A DNA stretch of 64,000 nt from Terriglobia bacterium (lineage in GTDB: Bacteria > Acidobacteriota > Terriglobia > Bryobacterales > Bryobacteraceae). The stretch spans positions 32,195 to 96,194 of the forward strand of contig JAIQFI010000022.1 in the NCBI GenBank assembly GCA_020073345.1. The letters are read 5' to 3'. Under the pieces are notes generated by a model. The model was not told the origin of the DNA. It saw nothing but the letters and a program-made list of their open reading frames with translations, and made no database searches. This document shows, piece after piece, positions 17,886 to 27,110 of this stretch; within the stretch, counting starts at the first letter, position 1; every line of letters begins with the position of its first letter. Made by a program: the position numbers and the translations under genes.

Positions 17886-20066
17886 CTACCGACGCAGCCG
17901 TTGCAGCACATCGGCCGCCTCGGCGCGTACCTGCGGGTCAGAGCCACTAGCCGCAATCCTCATTTGTTCGGTTGCGGCCGTAGGATTGCCGCTGCGCCCC
18001 AAGGCCATCCCGAGCTCGAAATGCGCTCGCCAGAGATCGGGCTGCAACCGCACGGCTGCTTCCAGTTGGCTGATGGCCGCCGCCAGTTCGCCGCGGTCCG
18101 CCAGGAGCCGCCCGTAGTCGAGCCGCGCTTCGGCGAGGTCGGGTTTTATTCTGATGGCCTGCTCGAATTGAAAGCGGGCTTCCGCGATCTCACCACGCGT
18201 GGCCAGCACACGCGCCAGATTGAGACGCCAATCGGCGATGCCGGGCTGGATGCGCAGCGCCTCCCGAAACTGCTGCTCGGCGGCAGCCTGATCCCCCATG
18301 CCCCATGCGACGTTTGCGAGATTGTTGTGCACCTCGGGCACGTCCGGATCCAGGGCAACCGCGCGTTCTAGATCTGCTCGCGCTTCCGCTCCCTTATCCT
18401 GTTGCCAAAGAACCCAGCCCAGCGTGCCCCACCCCGACGGCTCGTCAGGAGCCAGGCCAATGGCGCGCCGCAACGTTGCTTCCGCCTGTGGGAACTGCCG
18501 GTTTTCCATGAGCGCGTTTCCGAACTGGACCAGGCGGAATGCGGTCGGCTCCCGGCGCGCCGCCTCCTCGAAATACGGGATTGCCTTCGGCAAATCGCTC
18601 GCCGCGCGGTAGCCTTGGCCCAGTTCCGCATAGAAACCGGCCTGCGCGGGATGGTATCGCTCCAACAAGTTCGCCAGCCGCGGTAAACCTTCCGTGAGAT
18701 TCCTCCGATCGCGAACCTGGGCGGCGGCGGTGTACAGGGCGTTTTCCGGGGTATCGGCGAGCGGAGCCGGATAATAAGGGACTACCACGGTTTGATATTC
18801 GGCCGCCGACTCGATGACTTCCGCCTTCGACGCCAAAAGATCTCCCGCCGGCTTGTGCCGCTGAATCAAATGATCGGTCATGACCACATGCACCACGTCG
18901 TCGGTTCTGCGCTTGGGCATGTGGCAGGCGATGCAATCGGCTCCGGCGGCATGTGGCCCGGCGGCGGTCCGCTGCAGCGTTGTGGCATGGCACGTTGCAC
19001 AGACGCCGTTATAGCGCGCGGTTGCCTCCGGTCCGCGCGGGATGTCGTGCGGATCGTGGCAGGTGGTGCAGCGCAGCTTGCCCGCGCTCTGGAGATAACA
19101 CTGCGATTGCCGCAGCCGGTACGCGCCGTGCGCAATTTCAAAGCGATCCTTCATTCCTCCCGTCCGGTCGAACTCCACGCTGAAATCGCCCAAAGGCTGC
19201 CCTGGGACGTATGAGAATGGCGCCCGGTCAAACCGGCGGATCGAGTGCGGCAGATTCAGACTGGTTGTCTCCATGTGGCATTGCAGGCAAACCTCCAATT
19301 CCCGATCCGGATCCAGCCGTTTCGGGTTGACGATGGCGGCCCGGATTTGCTCCGGCTTGCCGCCCGCCGACGCGAGATCCACATGCCGCTGTCCTGGTCC
19401 GTGGCATCGCTGGCAATCGATGCCCTGCGGAAGCGGCTGGGCGAAGATCATTTCCGCGCTCGCGATGGATTCGAGCGGCTGGGGGATCTTCGGATAAGCG
19501 TTATGACAGGATATGCATTCGTAGTGCACCGGGCGCACCGAGCCCGGATAGTCCGGTTGATCGTACCCGGGACTCATGTCCCAATAGCCGCCCTTTTCCG
19601 AGTACCAGCTCAGGGGCAGGACCTGAAGCGCACCGCGGCTCGTGAGGTGAAGATACGTCTTGGAATGATTTCCCGAGCCCACTACGAAATCCGCTTGTTT
19701 TTCGTCGACGTTGGTCTCCTTCCCGTCGAATCCGATCTGCCACCGCCGTTGGTATAGCTTGCCATCGCGCGTGATCATGGCGAAGTAGCTGCCCGACACT
19801 TTGTGACGGAAAGGCTTGCCGAATGCAGGTGTGTTTTCGGGGCGGACGCGGGCGAATGACCGGCCCATGCCCGTCTTTTGGTAACCGGCCGCTTTGTCGG
19901 CGTGACAGTCCGCGCACACGGTGGCGTCTACGTATGCATTTTGTGGATTGGTGGTTTGTGAATTGGACGCCGGGCGCGGCTGCCTGCTGGTGTAGATCCA
20001 GGCCGCCGCCAGACAGCTCGCGACCACCCCAGCGGCAATCGCTGCCTGCAGCCTTGAGAAGCTCAC
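17886..20066 (-). CDS. Heptaheme cytochrome c with C-terminal TPR array
   Basis: This 726-residue exported protein has an N-terminal membrane segment (residues ~6-26) and seven CxxCH heme-binding motifs in the first ~400 residues: CADCH, CISCH, CQRCH, CLQCH, CTTCH, CATCH and CIACH. The last is followed by MPKRRTDDVVHVVMTDH, a conserved-looking segment also found in the neighbour. Residues ~430-720 form TPR repeats (for example GWGTLGWVLWQQDKGAEARA and VHNNLANVAWGMGDQAAAEQ). Such cytochrome c554-like/TPR proteins occur in many soil bacteria without an assigned reaction; electron transfer in the periplasm is a safe inference. It lies eight bases downstream of a paralogous heptaheme gene, forming an operon of two. 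The partner and electron acceptor are unknown. Confidence 0.87.
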   Translation of the reverse strand: MSFSRLQAAIAAGVVASCLAAAWIYTSRQPRPASNSQTTNPQNAYVDATVCADCHADKAAGYQKTGMGRSFARVRPENTPAFGKPFRHKVSGSYFAMITRDGKLYQRRWQIGFDGKETNVDEKQADFVVGSGNHSKTYLHLTSRGALQVLPLSWYSEKGGYWDMSPGYDQPDYPGSVRPVHYECISCHNAYPKIPQPLESIASAEMIFAQPLPQGIDCQRCHGPGQRHVDLASAGGKPEQIRAAIVNPKRLDPDRELEVCLQCHMETTSLNLPHSIRRFDRAPFSYVPGQPLGDFSVEFDRTGGMKDRFEIAHGAYRLRQSQCYLQSAGKLRCTTCHDPHDIPRGPEATARYNGVCATCHATTLQRTAAGPHAAGADCIACHMPKRRTDDVVHVVMTDHLIQRHKPAGDLLASKAEVIESAAEYQTVVVPYYPAPLADTPENALYTAAAQVRDRRNLTEGLPRLANLLERYHPAQAGFYAELGQGYRAASDLPKAIPYFEEAARREPTAFRLVQFGNALMENRQFPQAEATLRRAIGLAPDEPSGWGTLGWVLWQQDKGAEARADLERAVALDPDVPEVHNNLANVAWGMGDQAAAEQQFREALRIQPGIADWRLNLARVLATRGEIAEARFQFEQAIRIKPDLAEARLDYGRLLADRGELAAAISQLEAAVRLQPDLWRAHFELGMALGRSGNPTAATEQMRIAASGSDPQVRAEAADVLQRLRR

Positions 20067-20074
20067 AAGCTATA

Positions 20075-21757
20075 TCATTTCACGATCTGGTTCAGCAGAT
20101 CCTTGGCCGGTTGAAACGACGGGTTGAATTCCAGGGCTTTTCTCAGGGCCTCTTGAGCCTGATCGGGACGCCCCGTGCGCAGGAGCGCGGTGGCCAGGTT
20201 CTGGCGGACCAGAAGCAGCGCGGGGCTAATGGCGAGTGTCTGTCTCCACAGGCGGATGGCCTCTTCGAAATTCCCCGCCTGCATTTGGTAGGCCCCCAGC
20301 GCCGCTCCGGCTGCATACTGTTCCCCGTCCATTCGCCAGACCTCTTCATACAGCGGGCGCGCGTGCGCGTCGTCCGAGCGGTCGCGGTAAAGCTGGGCCA
20401 GGTAGAGGAGCGTCTGAGGGTCGCGGGCGCCTTGCGCGACTGCGTCTTGCAGCAGACGGAACGCGCGGTCGAGGTACGTGGGGTTCCCCTCGCGCAGCCC
20501 CACCATGACGTAAGCCAGCCCCAGGTCGCGCGCGCTGGTTTTTCCGCCGCCGAACGGCACAAGATCCGCGTACATAGACGGCGAAGCACTGACGGAAGCG
20601 GGACGCCGCGGGATGGCGTGGTCCGTGAACACGACATGATCGATGTCGCTGGTAGGATTGCGTGGCATGTGGCATCCTGCGCAGTTATCGCCATTGGCTC
20701 GCCTTAAGGCTTGTGCAGCGCTGCAGGAGGACGTCTGATGGCAGGTCAGGCACTTGCCGCGAAAGTACGCGACCTTCTCAGCCGGGGTGGGAACCGAATG
20801 AGGATCGTGGCAGGTGCCGCACCACAGCTTCTCCCCGCTCATTCGTTTACAGACACTTTGGGCGAGATTTTCGGCGTGGCTGGTCACGCGCAACTGCGCT
20901 TCCGAGCCGGCGCGCACGAACACGCTAAGAGAGTCCGCGAGCCGATCGCCGGGGTTCAACACTGGCTCGTCTTTTCCCACCTTCGGAACACGGATTTCGC
21001 CGGAGAGGTGGCATTGCTCGCAGATACTATCCCGCGCCGCGGCCGCCAGTTTCACCGGGTTTACCATGGGCTTGCCGGTGGAGATGTGATCGCTTCCCGG
21101 GCCGTGGCATCGCTCGCAAGCTACGCCTCCCTCCGAAAAGGGCGGCGAGGCGTAGGCGTTCTGCGTGCCCGCGATCCGCCGGATCCCGCTGGCGTGACAT
21201 TGGAGGCAACCCGGCAGGATAGGCCGCGTCAGATACGGGTAGTCCAGCTGAGCTACTCCGGGTGCGGACCTCCACGAAGCCAAACTGCGAAAGTAGGCGA
21301 CCGGGGCTTCATAAAAGAATCCATCGACGTTGATGATATAGCTGCGCGCGGCGGTTCCGCTTCCCACGAAGTAGGCTAGCGGACGGCGTCCCTCTATCGC
21401 TGGTGACGTGACCGGACGTTGTGACGTGACCTGCTGCCGGAACTCGAAGTAGTACCCACCCGCGTCACGCCCCACCGTGTAGGCGAACGCGCCGCTCGAA
21501 TCGCGAAACTCCGTTCGGTCGAATTGCTCCTTGGCCTCGGCTGTTCCCACGGGCCCGCTGCTCTGAGCCATCTGCGTTCGCATGAAGCTGCGATAGATGG
21601 CGGCGTGACAAGAGGCGCAGGCCTGGCTCCCCACGGATTCCGCGCCTTCGGCGCCGGACGCAATCGCAACCAGCAAGGCGTATACAAGGCGCAACAGGTT
21701 GAGTGTATCACCAGCGTGCCGGGCCTTTCTGTGCGACGCACTATTTAGCACTGCCAT
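20075..21757 (-). CDS. Heptaheme cytochrome c with short C-terminal TPR region
   Basis: The 560-residue product has a signal-like hydrophobic stretch at residues ~20-36 and seven CxxCH sites: CASCH, CLQCH, CERCH, CEQCH, CGTCH, CLTCH and CAGCH. Their order and the closing segment (CHMPRNPTSDIDHVVFTDH) match the downstream gene product, so the two are paralogs. The C-terminal TPR region is shorter (about five repeats, residues ~390-555). Around residues 100-140 lies a region (FVGSGTAARSYI) equivalent to FVGSGNHSKTYL in the neighbour, which may form part of a non-heme or substrate site. It is the first gene of the pair. A secreted respiratory or detoxifying multiheme protein is plausible, but no catalytic role is demonstrated by the sequence. 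Confidence 0.85.
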   Translation of the reverse strand: MAVLNSASHRKARHAGDTLNLLRLVYALLVAIASGAEGAESVGSQACASCHAAIYRSFMRTQMAQSSGPVGTAEAKEQFDRTEFRDSSGAFAYTVGRDAGGYYFEFRQQVTSQRPVTSPAIEGRRPLAYFVGSGTAARSYIINVDGFFYEAPVAYFRSLASWRSAPGVAQLDYPYLTRPILPGCLQCHASGIRRIAGTQNAYASPPFSEGGVACERCHGPGSDHISTGKPMVNPVKLAAAARDSICEQCHLSGEIRVPKVGKDEPVLNPGDRLADSLSVFVRAGSEAQLRVTSHAENLAQSVCKRMSGEKLWCGTCHDPHSVPTPAEKVAYFRGKCLTCHQTSSCSAAQALRRANGDNCAGCHMPRNPTSDIDHVVFTDHAIPRRPASVSASPSMYADLVPFGGGKTSARDLGLAYVMVGLREGNPTYLDRAFRLLQDAVAQGARDPQTLLYLAQLYRDRSDDAHARPLYEEVWRMDGEQYAAGAALGAYQMQAGNFEEAIRLWRQTLAISPALLLVRQNLATALLRTGRPDQAQEALRKALEFNPSFQPAKDLLNQIVK

Positions 21758-22001
21758 GCCGCACTAGGTTGAAATCCACTATCAACTTGTCTGCAAATCC
21801 CACATAACCGCTTGGGGATTAGCGGGGATGCTGCCCCAATCTCGGTGTATCAGACTGGATTTCTTCACGGCCTTCCCCTCCTCCATCCAACGCGCGAACA
21901 ATACGAGTTGAGCTATGGAAGGGGCCCTAATACGCGGCCCTGGGGGCGAATGTACCCGTGTACGCTCACAATTTGGGTAGCGATTGGTACTGCGGCCAAG
22001 C

Positions 22002-23591
22002 CTATTGCTTCTTCGCCGCTGCTGCGTCTTTTAGGGCCTTCAGGTGCGGAAGGTCGTGTTCTTCCTCAAGACACGCCGCCTCGCGAAGTTCAAACTGTTC
22101 ACGCCGGATCGGAAAAGCGATGGTCCAAGGCCGCGTATACACAACCGGATCAGTGATGGTTGCCTCGTAGATGATCGTCGCGGGACCCGCCGGAGTGAAT
22201 CGCTCCACTACGTGCTCTGCGTGACTCACGATCTCGCCGCCCTCATTGAGCCACGTCTTGCCGTTAAGGTTGGCGGTGTCGACCACTAATGTGTCGCCCT
22301 CCCAATGTCCGACCGAGTCGCCCTGCCACAAACGCATCGTGTCCGGAAGGTGCGCGCGTCCGCCGAGCGGCACGATGCGCCAGGACACGCGCTCGAACAG
22401 AAACACCACGTAATCTGACGTTTGAACGATTTGAATCCCCTCCGGGATATACATCGATCGCGGGACGCCGGGGGGGAAACAGTGAGCCGTCGGGTCGTCA
22501 TAGCCGCGTTCGGCCAGGTTTCGGCTGATTCTTTCCTCAATCGCCCAGGGCTGCATCGGAAGTTTCCCGTCCGGTGGATCGATAATGAGGTTTTGTGGAG
22601 GCGCCGAACCACCCGGTGCTCCGCGGCCACCCCCACCAGCCCGTCTTTCCAATCCCTGGTTCGCGCCTCTTGAGGTCGATTCGTAGAAGCCGTTCAGGTC
22701 TGGCTTGCCGTCACGCGTTCGGGGAAAGTTCGCCACGGCTTCCGGCGGACCGGCAGACGGACGCGAAGTAGCCGCCATCGTCACCGGACGCGCTTTTTCG
22801 CTGCCGGGATACCACGTTCGCTCCTCACGCGTGAACGCGCCGTTCGCCTCTTGGACTTCCGCTTCACAGACGTACTCGAAAAGCCGGTCTCGATCCGTTC
22901 GCCGATGCAAGGCAATTTTGATGTTCCAGGGCTTGGTGAAAACCTTCGAATCTTCGATCGTCGCTTGGTACTCGATCGTGTCGTGGTCGCTCATCCGGTA
23001 TCTCTCGACCACGTGGAGCGCGTCACCGTGAAAGTCCCCCGCCATGTCAAACCAGGTTTTGTCGTTGATGTCGGCGACGTCGACAACCAGTGTGTCGCCC
23101 TCCCAGTGGCCGCGGGAATCGCCCATCCAGAAGTTCTCGTCTGTGGGGTGAGGAGTACCGTCTGTGTAAATCAAGCGGTAGTCGAGCTCCCATTCGAAAG
23201 CCATCGTGATCGCCTTCGGCGTCTGGAAAATCTGAAACGGAAAATCCAGATACATGATTCGCGGGACGCCCGGCATGTAGCATTTCGAGAGTGGATCGGC
23301 CGACTGCCGATTCTGAAAATTCTCGGCCTTCTTCTTTGCGGCCCACGGCTGATAGGGGATTTCGTTTCCGTCAACCACGGACCAGCCGGCCAGCATGTTG
23401 AGGCTTGCGACGTGACTCTGAAGATCGGCAGCCGCAGTGCTCGACGCCTGCCAGATGCCTGCGAGATTTGGTTTGCCTTCCGCAGTGCGCGGCAAGGGCT
23501 GTTGTCGGGGAGCAGGCGTGCCCTGCGCAGCCGCAAAGAGCGCGGTGGACAGGACAACTGCAGTGATCGTGACGAGACGGCAGGGGCACAT
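22002..23591 (-). CDS. Secreted two-domain protein of the uncharacterised 'GHWEGDTLVVD' family
   Basis: I know this only as an uncharacterised exported family common in soil and marine bacteria. The 529-residue protein has a signal peptide (cleavage near LFAAAQG) and two tandem copies of the family domain. Copy 1 (residues ~30-290) contains PRTAEGKPNLAGIWQ, FWMGDSRGHWEGDTLVVD and VFTKPWNI; copy 2 (~290-529) contains PRTRDGKPDLNGFYE, LWQGDSVGHWEGDTLVVD and VYTRPWTI. Two other genes in this window (32969-34045, 52022-52846) encode single copies. The start ATG at 23591 is chosen over upstream frame extension because it begins the signal peptide and has GGAG upstream. Function unknown. Confidence 0.78.
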   Translation of the reverse strand: MCPCRLVTITAVVLSTALFAAAQGTPAPRQQPLPRTAEGKPNLAGIWQASSTAAADLQSHVASLNMLAGWSVVDGNEIPYQPWAAKKKAENFQNRQSADPLSKCYMPGVPRIMYLDFPFQIFQTPKAITMAFEWELDYRLIYTDGTPHPTDENFWMGDSRGHWEGDTLVVDVADINDKTWFDMAGDFHGDALHVVERYRMSDHDTIEYQATIEDSKVFTKPWNIKIALHRRTDRDRLFEYVCEAEVQEANGAFTREERTWYPGSEKARPVTMAATSRPSAGPPEAVANFPRTRDGKPDLNGFYESTSRGANQGLERRAGGGGRGAPGGSAPPQNLIIDPPDGKLPMQPWAIEERISRNLAERGYDDPTAHCFPPGVPRSMYIPEGIQIVQTSDYVVFLFERVSWRIVPLGGRAHLPDTMRLWQGDSVGHWEGDTLVVDTANLNGKTWLNEGGEIVSHAEHVVERFTPAGPATIIYEATITDPVVYTRPWTIAFPIRREQFELREAACLEEEHDLPHLKALKDAAAAKKQ

Positions 23592-23681
23592 GCGAGATCT
23601 ATCTCCGGGTTGAGTTTCGCGAAACTTCGTGGAATCGGTGTCCACTACCCGCAGAAAGCACCACGAGAAGCAGTATAGCAA

Positions 23682-23753
23682 TCAGCCGACGAGCTTTGAA
23701 GGCACTGGTGCGAGATGCTTCGTGGCTCCATGCTCCCGCAGGATTTCCACCAC
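23682..23753 (-). pseudogene. Possible remnant of an ankyrin-repeat gene 3' end
   Basis: A 23-residue open stretch reads VVEILREHGATKHLAPVPSK before a stop, which fits the second helix and exit of an ankyrin repeat followed by a C-terminal tail. An in-frame stop lies immediately upstream, so only the tail of a former gene would remain. The match is short and could be chance. Confidence 0.3.
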
Positions 23754-23792
23754 CTACGCGTGTCCACGCCCTGCCTGCTAACCCTTGACATG

Positions 23793-24869
23793 TTACGTTG
23801 CGCTTTGCGCAGCCTTTTTGCGATTGGCTTCGAGTCGCGAGTTGACCAGCGCCACAATCCCGTCGATCACCGGGTGACTCAAGCCTTTCTGCTTGGCAAT
23901 CATCTGGACCAGCATATCGGGGCGCTCGATGTATATCGCGCCGTTGCTGAGAGCACGCGCTGCGGAAGCCGGACGAATGAGCGATTGCGCGGCAGCGGCG
24001 TATTTCTCGAACGGCACGAGATCTGCTGGGTTGGCTCCGAGCTTCACGACCAAATCGTTGACGAACTCATAGACCGTCCGCGAGGTCGCGAGATCGCTGT
24101 GCACCGCTTCCTGCGCGGTGCGTATGCCATCTGCGGTGATGCAGCGATAGTTGCCGGCCAGCAGCATCGCCCATTTCGCCAGCGGCACGAAAATGGAATC
24201 GTGCACTTTCAGCTTCACCGGTAACTCGATCTTGCCTTCCGGCGTGTCGAAGCGCGCGCCCTCAATGTCTTTCTCGAGCTGGCGAAGAATTGCCGTGGAT
24301 TTTTCGTCGTCGAACCTCGCGACTTTGAAGTTGGTTGGCAGCGTCACCATCAGCACGTTGACTTGCTCGTCCGGCGGACGGATCGCCTGCGGGTCCGGAC
24401 TGTTGAGCGTCATGCATTTGGGGTCGAAATTCTCCCAGACCGCCGGGTCCGTGTAGGCGGGCTTCAGCGCGTCGTGGTCCAGACCAGGGATGCGCCTGAT
24501 GTAAGGCAGCGGCGGCATATTCATGATCGACATGCACGGTACGCGCGACTTGGCCACTGCATCGAGCAATTCGCGCACGCCCGACGAGCGGTATTGCGGC
24601 TCCTGCATGCACAGACCGACCAAGTCGTAGTCCTTCGGATTGACGCCGGCCGCCGGTCCGGCGGTCACCTTGCCGGGCAGCTTGCGCGAATCGAGCACGA
24701 CTGGATCCTTGCGCCCTCGCACCGGCAAGCGCACGCGAAAGCCTTCGGCGTTGATCAGATCGGCTTCCGCCGGCAGGCAGACCAGATGAATCGTGTGGCC
24801 GCCGAACAGCATTTTAGAGGCGAGGAGCGAGCCGTAGGACGCGCCCATGAGCAAGATGTTATATGACAT
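23793..24869 (-). CDS. Ketopantoate reductase-like (ApbA/PanE-type) oxidoreductase
   Basis: This 358-residue protein begins with a Rossmann-like segment (ILLMGASYGSLLASKM), in which the usual GxGxxG is altered to GASYGS. The C-terminal helical domain contains KWAMLLAGNYRCITADG, similar in position to the K-x-x-x-N substrate segment of the PanE C-terminal domain. The ATG starting MSYNILLMG is used; a TTG 42 bases earlier would only add an unlikely leader. ApbA/PanE-family enzymes reduce 2-ketopantoate in pantothenate synthesis, but the altered nucleotide motif and the greater length (usual ~300) suggest another 2-oxo or opine-like substrate. It stands alone, divergent from the AEC permease gene. 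Confidence 0.68.
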   Translation of the reverse strand: MSYNILLMGASYGSLLASKMLFGGHTIHLVCLPAEADLINAEGFRVRLPVRGRKDPVVLDSRKLPGKVTAGPAAGVNPKDYDLVGLCMQEPQYRSSGVRELLDAVAKSRVPCMSIMNMPPLPYIRRIPGLDHDALKPAYTDPAVWENFDPKCMTLNSPDPQAIRPPDEQVNVLMVTLPTNFKVARFDDEKSTAILRQLEKDIEGARFDTPEGKIELPVKLKVHDSIFVPLAKWAMLLAGNYRCITADGIRTAQEAVHSDLATSRTVYEFVNDLVVKLGANPADLVPFEKYAAAAQSLIRPASAARALSNGAIYIERPDMLVQMIAKQKGLSHPVIDGIVALVNSRLEANRKKAAQSAT

Positions 24870-24935
24870 GACCTTGTTCTCAAGACTAACGCGACTGTCG
24901 TGTCTATGCAATCTTCAGGCAGCGACTATACTGGA

Positions 24936-24980
24936 CTGAACCACGCCGGTCTCGACCACGCTGGTATAAATCATGGGTCT
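24936..24980. repeat. 15-bp tandem repeat running into the AEC start codon
   Basis: Two adjacent 15-base units, CTGAACCACGCCGGT and CTCGACCACGCTGGT, match at 12 positions, and a third, more diverged unit contains the ATG at 24973. No ribosome site is visible upstream of that ATG. The repeat may be chance or a regulatory leader. Confidence 0.35.
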
Positions 24981-25881
24981 GCTCGCTTCGATTCTCGTTT
25001 CCGATATCCTTCCCATTTTCACCATTGCCAGCGCCGGTTTTCTGCTGGCGCGCCATGCCGGGATCGACGTGAAGATGCTTTCGCGGGTGGTCTTTTACTC
25101 CCTGTTGCCTTGCCTGGCCTTCCGGATGCTCCTGACTTCCACCGCTTCCGGTCCAGACGTCGCCCGCCTCATGTTGTCGGCCGTGCTGATCATGGGCGCC
25201 ATGGGGCTGGTGGGTTTCGCCGCCGCGAAGGGGCTGGGCCTAGACGGCAAGACTCTGCGCGCTTTTCTGATGGTGGTTATGTTCTCGAATGGAGGCAACT
25301 ATGGTCTGCCCGTGGTGAGATTCGCCTTTGGCACTGAGGCCCTCACGTACGCGACCGTCTTCTTTCTCACCGGATCTGTGACGACCTATGTAGCGGGGTC
25401 CTTTTTTGCGGGCAGCCATCGCGGGAAAATCGCTGGAACACTGGAAAAAGTTTGGAAAATGCCGTCGCTCTATGGACTCGCTCTGGCCCTGGTTGTGCGG
25501 GCGGCGGGCCGGCCGGTACCGGAAGCGATCCTGCGCCCGGTAGATATGCTGAGTGACGCCGCGCTTCCGGTGATGATTCTTGTCCTGGGAATGCAGCTCG
25601 AGCGTGCCGTGTGGCCTGCCCGGCCGTGGATCGTGATTCTGGCGGTGGGAATATCGTTGCTGGTGGCTCCCGTGGTCGCGTTGGGTATCGCCGGACTTCT
25701 GGGCCTCACGGGAGCAGCCCGGCAATCCGCTGTGATCCTTTCTTCCATGCCGGTGGCGGTGATCACTACGATTCTGGCGCTGGAGTTCGAACTGGCTCCG
25801 GAATTCGTCACCAGCGCGGTATTCCTGTCCACGATCGCAAGCCCCCTTACGCTGACGCCCCTGATTGCCTACCTGCATTGA
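24973..25881 (+). CDS. AEC-family permease (auxin efflux carrier type)
   Basis: This 302-residue integral membrane protein has about ten hydrophobic helices in two five-helix halves, as in the auxin efflux carrier/malonate permease family. The characteristic SNGGNYGLPVV segment lies near residue 110 in the first half. These carriers move small organic anions such as malate or malonate; the substrate here cannot be told. It is divergent from the PanE-like gene and convergent with kbl. An organic acid neighbourhood is suggested by the PanE-like protein but not proven. Confidence 0.85.
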   Translation: MGLLASILVSDILPIFTIASAGFLLARHAGIDVKMLSRVVFYSLLPCLAFRMLLTSTASGPDVARLMLSAVLIMGAMGLVGFAAAKGLGLDGKTLRAFLMVVMFSNGGNYGLPVVRFAFGTEALTYATVFFLTGSVTTYVAGSFFAGSHRGKIAGTLEKVWKMPSLYGLALALVVRAAGRPVPEAILRPVDMLSDAALPVMILVLGMQLERAVWPARPWIVILAVGISLLVAPVVALGIAGLLGLTGAARQSAVILSSMPVAVITTILALEFELAPEFVTSAVFLSTIASPLTLTPLIAYLH

Positions 25882-25928
25882 CCGCTACACTCCGTATTTC
25901 GTCGATCCGATCACCGGCTGGAACGCTC

Positions 25929-27110
25929 CTACTGCACGTTGCGAGAGGCTTCCTGAAACAGCTCCGCGGCGCGATTGAGCTGTTCTTCGGTGTGAGCCGC
26001 GCACACTTGCGTGCGAATCCGAGCCTTGCCCATCGGCACCACAGGATAGGAGAAGCCGACCACGTAGACTCCGCGTTCGAGCAGGTACTCAGCCATGCGC
26101 CCGGTCCTGGCCGCGTCGCCAAGCATGACCGGGACAATGGGGTGCTCACCCGGCAGGATGTCGAGGCCTAATTCGGTCATGCGGCGGCGAAAGAAGGCGG
26201 TGTTGCTCATCAGAAGCCGGGGCAAATCGTTAGACGATCGCAGAATCTTCAACGTCTCAATCGACGCGGCGACGATGGCCGGCGCCAGCGAATTGGAAAA
26301 CAAATACGGACGCGACCGCTGGCGCAGCAGATCCACGATGGGCTTGGCCGCCGCGATATAACCTCCGCTGGCTCCGCCGAGCGCTTTACCCAGAGTGCCC
26401 GTGAGAATATCGACACGGCCCATCACTCCTGTGTGTTCGTGGGTCCCGCGACCGTTAGCGCCCATGAAGCCCACGGCGTGCGAATCGTCAACCATCACCA
26501 ACGCATTGTATTTCTCGGCAAGATCGCATATGCCCTTCAAGGGTGCAATGTAGCCGTCCATGGAGAAGACGCCGTCTGTGGCGATCAGGCGGAACCGCGC
26601 GCTCTGCGCGGCTTGCAGCTGCTTTTCCAGATCCGCCAGGTTGCAGTTCTTGTAGCGGAAGCGCTGCGCTTTGGATAACCGCACGCCGTCGATGATGGAG
26701 GCGTGGTTGAGTTCATCGGAGATCACTGCGTCTTCGGCCCCGAGCAGCGTTTCGAACAGCCCGCCGTTGGCGTCGAAGCAGGACGAATACAGAATGCTGT
26801 CGTCCATGCCAAGGAAGCTTGCGATCTCGTGTTCCAGTTCCTTGTGCTGCTCCTGGGTGCCGCAGATGAAGCGCACCGAGGCCATGCCGTAGCCCCAGCG
26901 GTCGAGCGCCGCGTGCGCGGCCGCGATCACACGAGGATCGTCGGCCAGGCCCAGGTAATTGTTGGCGCACAGCACCACCACGTCCTGCCCGCCATGCAGC
27001 CGGGCTCCGGGCCGCTGCGGCGAGTCGAGAATGCGCTCGGGCTTCCACAGTCCCGCGCCGCGAATTTCCTGAAGTTGCGATTCGACATGGTGTTGGTATG
27101 CGTCCAGCAT
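25929..27110 (-). CDS. kbl: Glycine C-acetyltransferase (2-amino-3-ketobutyrate CoA ligase)
   Basis: The 393-residue protein is a fold-type I PLP enzyme of the alpha-oxoamine synthase family and matches Kbl in length (~398). The PLP-binding lysine is in [15 protein letters not shown] near residue 240; the upstream DDSHAVGF contains the aspartate and histidine that contact PLP. The N-terminal segment [15 protein letters not shown] and the [14 protein letters not shown] region are typical of Kbl rather than BioF. It splits 2-amino-3-ketobutyrate with CoA into glycine and acetyl-CoA. The start abuts the tdh stop, giving a tdh-kbl operon that converts threonine to glycine and acetyl-CoA in the cytoplasm. 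Confidence 0.94.
   Translation of the reverse strand: MLDAYQHHVESQLQEIRGAGLWKPERILDSPQRPGARLHGGQDVVVLCANNYLGLADDPRVIAAAHAALDRWGYGMASVRFICGTQEQHKELEHEIASFLGMDDSILYSSCFDANGGLFETLLGAEDAVISDELNHASIIDGVRLSKAQRFRYKNCNLADLEKQLQAAQSARFRLIATDGVFSMDGYIAPLKGICDLAEKYNALVMVDDSHAVGFMGANGRGTHEHTGVMGRVDILTGTLGKALGGASGGYIAAAKPIVDLLRQRSRPYLFSNSLAPAIVAASIETLKILRSSNDLPRLLMSNTAFFRRRMTELGLDILPGEHPIVPVMLGDAARTGRMAEYLLERGVYVVGFSYPVVPMGKARIRTQVCAAHTEEQLNRAAELFQEASRNVQ

Noticed and set aside
21812..22156. Plus-strand frame next to the two-domain orphan gene
   Set aside because: Much of it overlaps the real minus-strand gene and no signal or domain is present.
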